Shown here: piece after piece, positions 1 through 5,650 of the stretch
How positions within the stretch are numbered: the stretch's first letter is position 1
Layout: each line of letters begins with the position of its first letter
Origin: CAZECE01 sp964510525
GTDB taxonomy: Bacteria > Pseudomonadota > Gammaproteobacteria > Pseudomonadales > JANQJO01
Direction: 5' to 3'
Assembly: GCA_964510525.1 (NCBI GenBank)
Contig: CAZECE010000139.1
Coordinates: 1 to 8,820, forward strand
Length of the DNA: 8,820 nucleotides
The notes under the pieces: model-generated
The model's input: only the letters and a program-made list of their open reading frames with translations
Databases searched by the model: none
What the model was told of the DNA's origin: nothing
Translations under genes and position numbers: made by a program

Positions 1-322
1 GACCTTTGTTGTCACAGAAAATTGCATCAAATGCAAGTACACAGATTGTGTGGAAGTTTGTCCGGTGGATTGTTTTTACGAGGGCCCTAATTTTCTGGTT
101 ATTCATCCCGATGAATGCATTGATTGCGCGCTCTGTGAGCCAGAATGCCCAGCTGATGCGATCAAAGCAGAAGATGACTTAAAGCCTGAAGAGCAGCGAT
201 TCTTAGAGCTCAATGCCGAGCTTGCTGAAAAGTGGCCAAATATTACTGAACAAAAAGCGGCGCCTGAAGATGCTGATCAATGGTTGGGTAAACCCGATAA
301 AATTGATTTGCTTGAAGTATAA
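1..322 (+). CDS. fdxA: Seven-iron ferredoxin, FdxA/FdI type (lacks only the first two bases of its start codon)
   Basis: Small soluble cytoplasmic electron carrier with one [3Fe-4S] and one [4Fe-4S] cluster. The frame is open from base 2 (Thr2). Base 1 is G, fitting the third base of an ATG just outside the window, which gives a 107-residue protein, the same length as Azotobacter FdI. All ligand cysteines are present. By family precedent Cys9, Cys17 and Cys50 bind the [3Fe-4S] cluster and Cys21, Cys40, Cys43 and Cys46 bind the [4Fe-4S] cluster. The extra Cys12 and Cys25 match the free cysteines of FdI. The spacing CIDCALCEPEC followed by P is diagnostic of the second half. The tail is acidic, as usual in this family. 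In many gammaproteobacteria fdxA follows mutS, but what lies upstream is not visible here. The gene converges with the barrel gene across 11 bases, and no clear hairpin terminator is seen. The physiological redox partner cannot be told from sequence. Confidence 0.95.
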   Translation, partial: TFVVTENCIKCKYTDCVEVCPVDCFYEGPNFLVIHPDECIDCALCEPECPADAIKAEDDLKPEEQRFLELNAELAEKWPNITEQKAAPEDADQWLGKPDKIDLLEV

Positions 323-333
323 GTGGCCTCTTC

Positions 334-1305
334 TTACCAAGTTAAGTATTTAAATCCAACTGACAGTGCTGATTGATTCCACTTTGAGTGATTTAGTCGG
401 GTTGTAGCTGTAGTTTGGTTAGCAAAATACACCGTATCAATGCCATTTTTCGCTTCCCAGCGTTCATGTTGGTACCTAACCATAAAGCCCAATGATCGAT
501 TAAGGTGTCTTTGATATTCAAATCGAGCAATCGTGCCTTGCCCTGTGGCGACATGATCAAAAGATTTGGGGTGAGCAAAGTCACTTCTTAGGTTCCAATC
601 GGCTTCGGCATAGTACTCAGTCATATGATGTTCAAACCGAAAGTTAAAACCTTGATGTCTATCTTGCCAGCCCAGTTGAGCACCCAGCCAAGGCCCTTCC
701 CAATTGGCTTCGTAACTGCTGTTTAATCCGCCGAATTTGCCAACATTAGGGGTTCGAAAGTCCGCTGAGAGAACCTGTTCACCCTCTTTTTTGTTAAAAG
801 ATTGTTCATGGAAACTGTAGCCTAGCAGCCCTTTGATCGTCCATTGATGGCTGAGTTGTTGGGAAAAGCCTGCAGCAAAGCTGTAATCTAAGAGTTTGGA
901 GCCTTGAGGGTTGGAGTAACTGCGGGAGTATTCGCCCCCTTTATTGTTTTGGTCATAATCTGAATCTCTGACCACGCCTTCATCAATGACGCCTGTGGCA
1001 ATTGAAAACTCTGAAATTAAGCTGTGAGTGGGTGAAAGCGGTAATTCGCTTAAGGTTTCAAACTGCCATTTGGCAATATTTAAATCATCGTAACTCAGCT
1101 CTGAGAGCACATTTGGGGTAATCAGACCGCTGGGATCACTGGCAATATTCCAGTTGAAGTCACCGTTAGCGTCACCGAGCAAAATACTGGGTGATACTTT
1201 CAATTGTTGCCAAAGAGTCGGGACTGAAAATGCTTGCCAGTCTGATGAGGCTTGTGCTTGAAAGCTGCCAATAATTAAGAGGGAAAATAGTAGTTGTTTT
1301 TTCAT
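334..1305 (-). CDS. Predicted outer-membrane beta-barrel protein, omptin-like / Protochlamydia outer membrane protein-like
   Basis: A 323-residue secreted protein with no recognised gene name. The chosen ATG (1303-1305) is followed by a classic signal peptide: MKK, a hydrophobic stretch to about residue 15, then AQA (17-19) before SSDW. A good ribosome site precedes it. The mature part has alternating aromatic/polar strands, many Trp and Tyr, and a C-terminal strand ending in Trp (VGFKYLTW), typical of barrels inserted by the BAM complex. Landmarks are LSELSYDDL (67-75), DSDYD (114-118) followed by EYSRS (125-129), and ADWNLRSDFAHP (235-246). The strand order resembles omptins. DSDYD sits where OmpT has its Asp83/Asp85 loop, but the second catalytic loop (OmpT Asp210/His212) is not clearly kept, since Asp236 is followed by Trp and Asn. 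From memory, the DSDY and ADWNLR motifs recall the Pom family. Protease activity is therefore doubtful; a structural or adhesin role is possible. Barrel and export are fairly sure, family less so, function unknown. Confidence 0.75.
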   Translation of the reverse strand: MKKQLLFSLLIIGSFQAQASSDWQAFSVPTLWQQLKVSPSILLGDANGDFNWNIASDPSGLITPNVLSELSYDDLNIAKWQFETLSELPLSPTHSLISEFSIATGVIDEGVVRDSDYDQNNKGGEYSRSYSNPQGSKLLDYSFAAGFSQQLSHQWTIKGLLGYSFHEQSFNKKEGEQVLSADFRTPNVGKFGGLNSSYEANWEGPWLGAQLGWQDRHQGFNFRFEHHMTEYYAEADWNLRSDFAHPKSFDHVATGQGTIARFEYQRHLNRSLGFMVRYQHERWEAKNGIDTVYFANQTTATTRLNHSKWNQSALSVGFKYLTW

Positions 1306-1312
1306 CGGATAG

Positions 1313-1317
1313 CCCTC
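1313..1317 (-). promoter_or_regulatory. Shine-Dalgarno site that fixes the barrel protein start
   Basis: GAGGG on the minus strand, seven bases before the ATG at 1303-1305. It supports this start over an in-frame ATG at 1375-1377. The upstream choice would add 24 residues before the signal peptide and has no comparable ribosome site. Confidence 0.7.
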
Positions 1318-1388
1318 TTTTTGTTTGAAATGTGAACTGATCGTTAAGAAAACTATAGACAAGCGCACATAAAACACACGGCATGAGA

Positions 1389-1444
1389 GGCGGAAAAATG
1401 ATTGTAAAATGATCTTTTTTTGGCGTTATTTTGGCGGATGATTG
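1389..1444. repeat. Short direct repeats with 11-base period upstream of the moxR operon
   Basis: AAAATGAT occurs at 1395-1402 and again at 1406-1413, and TTTTGGCG at 1418-1425 and 1429-1436. Both pairs have an exact 11-base period, about one helical turn. In addition GGCGGA and TGATTG occur twice in order: 1389-1394 with 1399-1404, separated by four A, and 1433-1438 with 1439-1444, contiguous. This could be a binding array for a regulator on one DNA face, or slippage-derived sequence. The repeats are directly visible; any regulatory role is inference. Confidence 0.5.
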
Positions 1445-1568
1445 CTAAACGTTTGATATTTTGGGTGAATGACTGCCGCGGCTAGAGCGTTAAAAGTTGA
1501 AAAAAACTAAAAAAAATTTGTAACGGGACAAGAAAATACTGCTTAGGTAAATAAAGAAGGTCGCGGGG

Positions 1569-1598
1569 TTAGTATGGCTTAGCTAGACTGAATATAAC
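1569..1598 (+). promoter_or_regulatory. Weak candidate sigma70-type promoter for the moxR-DUF58-tgpA unit
   Basis: TATAAC (1593-1598) matches five of six bases of the -10 consensus. TTAGTA (1569-1574), 18 bases upstream, is a poor -35. Transcription would start near 1605, giving a leader of about 24 bases to the ATG at 1629. The -10 lies inside a small inverted repeat, ACTGA (1587-1591) and TCAGT (1599-1603), which could be an operator half-site pair or chance. Confidence 0.25.
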
Positions 1599-1628
1599 TC
1601 AGTTAAAAGGAATGGCAGGGAAGCAGGT

Positions 1629-2555
1629 ATGCAAGCAAGCTTGACTCAAGTGTTGGATGCCCTAAACACCGTAATCTTAGGCAAAGAGCATCAGCTGCGC
1701 TTGATCTTGTCGTGCTTAATGGCTAAAGGCCATTTGTTGCTTGAAGACCTTCCGGGTATGGGGAAAACCACGTTATCCCAAGCGCTGGCGAAAATTTTGG
1801 GGTTGGGTTTCAGTCGTATTCAGTTCACCAGTGACTTGTTGCCCGCAGATGTTTTGGGAATATCGATTTTTGATAAAGACAGCTCTCAATTTGATTTTCG
1901 TCCTGGCCCTATTTTTTCGCAAGTGGTGTTGGCCGATGAAATTAATCGCGCGACCCCTAAGGCTCAAAGTGCCCTATTGGAAGCGATGGAAGAGGGGCAA
2001 GTGACCGTTGACGGTCAAACGCACTTGTTGCCAAAACCTTTTTTTGTGATTGCGACTCAAAACCCTCATACCCAAATGGGGACTTTTCCATTACCTGAGG
2101 CACAATTGGATCGTTTTTTAATGCGGGTGTCATTAGGTTATCCAAGCCAGGAAGCCGAGAGGGAGATTATCCTGGGTTTGGATAGGCGCAGTGTGATCCA
2201 TCAGTTAACAGCTTCTTTGAACTTGGAAGAGATTTTTAAGATACAACTGGCTATTCGCCAAGTGCATTTGGCGCCTGCGTTATTGGATTATGTGCAGCGT
2301 TTGGTGCACTTTACTCGCACAGACAGTGCGTTTAGCTACGGTCTTTCACCTCGTGGAACCTTGGGTTTGGTTCATTGTGCTCAAGCGTGGGCGTTTTTAT
2401 GGGAACGGGATCATGTGACGCCTGAAGATGTGCAAGCCGTATTACCTGCGGTTGTTGGTCATCGAGTGACGGGGTTAGGTGAAGGCACGGAAATGGAAGC
2501 AGGACGATTAACTCAGAAGCTGATGACTGATGTTGAGGTGGTGGGCCATGAATAA
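1629..2555 (+). CDS. MoxR-family AAA+ ATPase
   Basis: A 308-residue cytoplasmic ATPase of the MoxR (AAA_3) family, a group thought to act as chaperones that mature or activate partner proteins, often encoded next to DUF58 proteins. The full motif set is visible: Walker A in EDLPGMGKTT (39-48), RPGPIF (91-96) typical of MoxR, Walker B in VVLADEINRA (99-108) with the Asp103-Glu104 pair, sensor 1 in FVIATQNP (139-146), the family signature PLPEAQLDRF (154-163), and YGLSPRG near residue 240, matching the sensor 2 region. Length is normal and no key residue is missing. The ATG is preceded by AGGG (1617-1620), eight bases upstream. It is the first gene of a three-gene unit, 35 bases before the DUF58 gene. 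That context points to the MoxR type associated with TgpA, rather than the type beside methanol dehydrogenase or von Willebrand A (Bat) genes. Its client, presumably one of the two downstream membrane proteins, is inferred. Confidence 0.93.
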   Translation: MQASLTQVLDALNTVILGKEHQLRLILSCLMAKGHLLLEDLPGMGKTTLSQALAKILGLGFSRIQFTSDLLPADVLGISIFDKDSSQFDFRPGPIFSQVVLADEINRATPKAQSALLEAMEEGQVTVDGQTHLLPKPFFVIATQNPHTQMGTFPLPEAQLDRFLMRVSLGYPSQEAEREIILGLDRRSVIHQLTASLNLEEIFKIQLAIRQVHLAPALLDYVQRLVHFTRTDSAFSYGLSPRGTLGLVHCAQAWAFLWERDHVTPEDVQAVLPAVVGHRVTGLGEGTEMEAGRLTQKLMTDVEVVGHE

Positions 2556-2590
2556 CGTTGGCTTTATTTGGTATTGATTGGTTTTGAGCA

Positions 2591-3586
2591 ATGTCTTTAA
2601 TCTCGCCAGTCTACGAACTGTATCAAAAACGCTGGCTGAGTTGGCTGGATCGCCGCATTCCGAGTCAACCTAAAATTCTGTTAAATAAAAAACAAATCTT
2701 TATTTTGCCCACCCGTTACGGTGTTACCTGTTGTTTGATTCTGGGGGCACTCTTTTTAGGAGGGGTAAATTATTCAAACAGCCTGATTTTGATGATTACG
2801 TTTTGGTTGACGGGCATGTTTTGTGTTTCCATCCTCCATACTTTTCGAAACTTGTTAGGAATTCAAATTGAGGCAGTCCGATCTGAAGGTGCTGAAGCGG
2901 GTGAGCCTGTTTTATTTTGTGTGCGACTCAGAAAATTTTCTTCTGCCCCTCATGAGTCAATCCGATTGTATTGGAAAAAGCTTCCAGGTGGTAAAGTCGA
3001 TTTAATCAAAAATGAAGAAGAGCTCTGCTATATTCCTGTACCCACCTCGCAAAGAGGGTTATTAAAACCAGGGCGACTGTGTATTGAAACCAATTACCCG
3101 GTTGGGTTTTTAAGGGCTTGGACGTGGGTTGATTTAGAGCAAGAAGCTTGGGTGTATCCAGCGCCTCAAAAAACGAAATGGGTGACTGGGGGTGGGATTG
3201 ATTACGATTCTCATCAGCGCTCACAGGAACTTGGAGCGGATGATTTCGATGGCCTCAAAGCGTACCAAGCAGGAGATCCCTTGCGTCACGTGCATTGGAA
3301 AACCTATGCGAGAACGGAAGTTTTGTATAGCAAAACATTCATCGCTCCACAGGGCGAGGACTTATGGTTGGAGTGGCATGAGTTTACTCAGGTCGATCCT
3401 GAAGCCAGACTTTCCGCATTGTGTTATTGGGTATTGCGTTTAAGTCGTGAAAAAAAACGTTTTGGGTTGAAGTTACCCACTGGCCAAGTGGAACTGGGTC
3501 AGGGTATCAAACATCAAGAAAAATGCTTGGTGTTATTGGCGCGTTATGAACATGAAACCTTTGATGAGTTGGGGCGTCGCCTGTGA
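2591..3586 (+). CDS. DUF58 membrane protein
   Basis: A 331-residue protein with two predicted membrane helices near the N terminus (about 45-59 and 65-83) and a large soluble part. The DUF58 signature is clear at 217-241: DDFDGLKAYQAGD, then HVHWK and YAR, in the conserved spacing. In this family the domain is taken to be von Willebrand A-like, and it is regularly encoded beside MoxR ATPases; its biochemical role is not established. The start is well bounded, because an in-frame TGA at 2585-2587 leaves 2591 as the first possible ATG. The ribosome site is poor: only a GAG two bases from the ATG, and no other purine-rich match close by. Translation may therefore be weak or depend on readthrough from moxR. 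The stop overlaps the next gene's GTG start by four bases. Together with the flanking genes it matches the moxR-DUF58-tgpA arrangement. No truncation or frameshift is seen. Confidence 0.9.
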   Translation: MSLISPVYELYQKRWLSWLDRRIPSQPKILLNKKQIFILPTRYGVTCCLILGALFLGGVNYSNSLILMITFWLTGMFCVSILHTFRNLLGIQIEAVRSEGAEAGEPVLFCVRLRKFSSAPHESIRLYWKKLPGGKVDLIKNEEELCYIPVPTSQRGLLKPGRLCIETNYPVGFLRAWTWVDLEQEAWVYPAPQKTKWVTGGGIDYDSHQRSQELGADDFDGLKAYQAGDPLRHVHWKTYARTEVLYSKTFIAPQGEDLWLEWHEFTQVDPEARLSALCYWVLRLSREKKRFGLKLPTGQVELGQGIKHQEKCLVLLARYEHETFDELGRRL

Positions 3587-5631
3587 AAATGGGGCAGTTG
3601 TTCGTTACGGGGTATGCGGATTCAAAGTTTGGCACGATTCCACACACCAGCTTAAAGTGGATTTTGATCGCGAATTTCTTAGCCATTTTACCGCATTTTC
3701 CGCATTTGCCGATTTGGTTATTTGTTTTTTCCATGCTGTGTTTAATTTATCGTATTTTAATTTTTAAACGCATGGTTCGGTTTTTCGGACGCTTCATTAG
3801 TGTGTTGTTGGTGTTGTTGGCTGGGCTGGGTATTTTTCTAGAATATCGAGGTAACTTTGGCGTGGCAGCCGGCATTGCTTTGTTAGTGATGAGTTTCTCG
3901 ATGAAGCTACTTGAAATGAAGGACCGCAGAGACGCCTATACCCAAGTGATACTCGGCTACTTTGTATTGGCAACTGAATTTTTATTTGATACCAGCTGGT
4001 TGGTCTGTTTGTATCTCAGTGTGGTGATGGTGATGATCACGGCGGCTCTAGTGGGGTTGAACCAAAGCCAAGTAGAACCACGTTCAAGAGAAACCTTTAA
4101 TGTCGCGTTCAAATTGTCTTGGCAAGCGCTTCCGATGATGTTGTTTCTGTTTATCTTCTTTCCAAGAATGGATCCTTTTTGGGCTATTGATGTCAGCGAC
4201 ACGCAAAACAGCGCCGGTTTGCGTGAATCGATGGAGCCGGGAGATTTTAATAAGTTGGGCCAGTTAAACACGTTGGCTTTTCGAGCGGAATTTAACGGTG
4301 TCATTCCTCATCATTCCCTTCTGTATTGGCGTGGCATGGTGTTCAGTGATTTCGATGGTGTGCGATGGTCTGTGAATAGTCAGGATAAACAATTTAATTC
4401 ATCCCCAGCGCGCTTCCCTCCGCATGATATTGTCTATGATGGCTCTAGTTTGCAGTATCGGGTGTTAATGGAGCCATCTGGACAGAATCATTTGTTTGCA
4501 CTTGATATGCCGCGTGAGCGCTTGTCTGATGTGACTATGACGCGCAGTTTTAGTTTGATGCGCAATGCGCCGATTAATCAGCCTTACGGTTATGAGGTTG
4601 AAACCTATTTAAGTTACAAAGCACAGTTAGAATTGCCATTAGCCGAACGAGTGATTGATTTGGCGTTACCTGAAGAGGTTAATCCGAAAACGCGCGCTTT
4701 GGTTAAGGATTGGATGGATGATGTTGCTAATGATCAGCAGGCATTTTTAGCAAAAGTACTCGGATGGTTTCGAGAAGATAATTTTGTTTATACCCTGTCT
4801 CCTAAAAAGGTTGGCGATAACACCATTGATAACTTTCTGTTTGATACCAAAGAAGGCTACTGCGCCTATTATGCCAGCGCTTTTGTTTTTATGATGCGTT
4901 CAGCAGGTATTCCGGCCCGAGTCGTAGCGGGTTATATGGGAGGCGATGTCAATCCTTTGGGGGATTATGTGCTCGTGAAACAGTACGCGGCGCATGCTTG
5001 GGCGGAAGTGTGGTTGCCGGATCAAGGGTGGGTGCGGGTTGACCCAACGTCTGCTGTTGCTCCGGAACGTATCAGAGACAGTATTGAGGATCTGTTGGAG
5101 AAAGAGGGAGACACTGCAGATACTCGCTTAATTGCTCTTAATTACCCCTCTTCTCGGATATTAAGAAAACTCCAACATTCATTTGATTATGTGTCTTTTC
5201 GCTGGCGAAAATGGGTGGTGGGGTATGATAGAGCGACGCAAGAAGAATTTTTCAGTCGCTTGTTTCCGGGAATTTCAACCGCCGTTGTGGCGTTAGTCGC
5301 GATGTCCGTATTTGGTTGCATTGTTGTGGTGTTGGCGTGGGTGTTATTTAATATGGCACCTAAAGTAACCTCTCGCCCTATGGATGTCGCTTACTTGAAA
5401 TTTTGTGGTTTGTTAAAAAGATGGCGCATTGAACGCAATGCTGGAGAACCTCCGGTGACGTTTTATCATCGAGCCCGTGCGTTAAGACCCGAATGCGAGA
5501 GTACACTCGGAGCAGTAACAGATCTATACATGCAGCAATATGGGCCGCAGTTTGATGCGGTGCATCAAGAAAAAAGGCTGGCCAAAGAAATTAAGCGGTT
5601 GGCCAGGGAGTTAAAAAAGGTGAAGAAATAA
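3583..5631 (+). CDS. tgpA: TgpA-like membrane-bound transglutaminase-fold protein (DUF3488 - transglutaminase core - DUF4129)
   Basis: A 682-residue integral membrane protein. The N-terminal DUF3488-like part has about six or seven hydrophobic helices between residues 25 and 194, ending in FFPRMDPFW (192-200). A long soluble region follows, with a transglutaminase-like domain whose catalytic triad is intact: Cys427 in EGYCAYYAS, His471 in AHAWAEVW and Asp487 in VDPTSAV. One more helix (about 565-590) leads to a charged C-terminal tail matching DUF4129. By family topology the enzyme domain faces the periplasm and the tail the cytoplasm. The Pseudomonas aeruginosa homologue TgpA is reported as critical for viability; substrate and reaction remain unclear, and a cell-envelope or peptidoglycan-linked role is inferred. 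Translation could begin at GTG 3583, overlapping the DUF58 stop by four bases, or at ATG 3589 two codons on. Either implies coupling to DUF58. The last 20 residues form a basic, probably helical segment. Family assignment is firm, function is not. Confidence 0.9.
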   Translation: MKMGQLFVTGYADSKFGTIPHTSLKWILIANFLAILPHFPHLPIWLFVFSMLCLIYRILIFKRMVRFFGRFISVLLVLLAGLGIFLEYRGNFGVAAGIALLVMSFSMKLLEMKDRRDAYTQVILGYFVLATEFLFDTSWLVCLYLSVVMVMITAALVGLNQSQVEPRSRETFNVAFKLSWQALPMMLFLFIFFPRMDPFWAIDVSDTQNSAGLRESMEPGDFNKLGQLNTLAFRAEFNGVIPHHSLLYWRGMVFSDFDGVRWSVNSQDKQFNSSPARFPPHDIVYDGSSLQYRVLMEPSGQNHLFALDMPRERLSDVTMTRSFSLMRNAPINQPYGYEVETYLSYKAQLELPLAERVIDLALPEEVNPKTRALVKDWMDDVANDQQAFLAKVLGWFREDNFVYTLSPKKVGDNTIDNFLFDTKEGYCAYYASAFVFMMRSAGIPARVVAGYMGGDVNPLGDYVLVKQYAAHAWAEVWLPDQGWVRVDPTSAVAPERIRDSIEDLLEKEGDTADTRLIALNYPSSRILRKLQHSFDYVSFRWRKWVVGYDRATQEEFFSRLFPGISTAVVALVAMSVFGCIVVVLAWVLFNMAPKVTSRPMDVAYLKFCGLLKRWRIERNAGEPPVTFYHRARALRPECESTLGAVTDLYMQQYGPQFDAVHQEKRLAKEIKRLARELKKVKK

Positions 5632-5650
5632 CGGCGTTTTTAATGATTTC

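Larger units (their letters stand above)
1306..1628. other. Divergent intergenic region between the barrel gene and the moxR operon
   Basis: A 323-base stretch without a convincing gene. It must hold the promoters for both flanking genes. On the minus strand a TATAGT (1357-1352) could be a -10 box for the barrel gene, but no good -35 lies at the right distance. On the plus side there are phased short repeats (1389-1444), the 8-base palindromes AAACGTTT (1447-1454) and GCCGCGGC (1475-1482), an A-rich run (about 1500-1517) and a TATAAC box (1593-1598). No tRNA, riboswitch or small coding gene was recognised. Confidence 0.6.

Noticed and set aside
50..52. GTG as the start of the ferredoxin
   Set aside because: The frame is open upstream to base 2, and the upstream residues include three expected cysteines (9, 12, 17), so this is an internal valine codon.
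1303..1377. Longer version of the barrel gene starting at 1377
   Set aside because: It would place 24 residues with no signal character ahead of a textbook signal peptide, and the strong ribosome site sits before the ATG at 1303-1305.
1306..1628. Possible riboswitch or small RNA in the divergent region
   Set aside because: No long stable stem or known aptamer core was seen, only short repeats and two 8-base palindromes.
3957..4304. Antisense open frame inside tgpA (115 residues) and similar antisense frames in moxR, DUF58 and metH
   Set aside because: They lie wholly opposite well-supported genes, have no ribosome site or recognisable domain, and read as frame shadows.
5578..5606. Inverted repeat CTGGCCA / TGGCCAG near the tgpA end
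   Set aside because: It lies within coding sequence for a repeated RLA-type basic helix, has a 15-base loop and no T tract, so it is better explained by the protein sequence.
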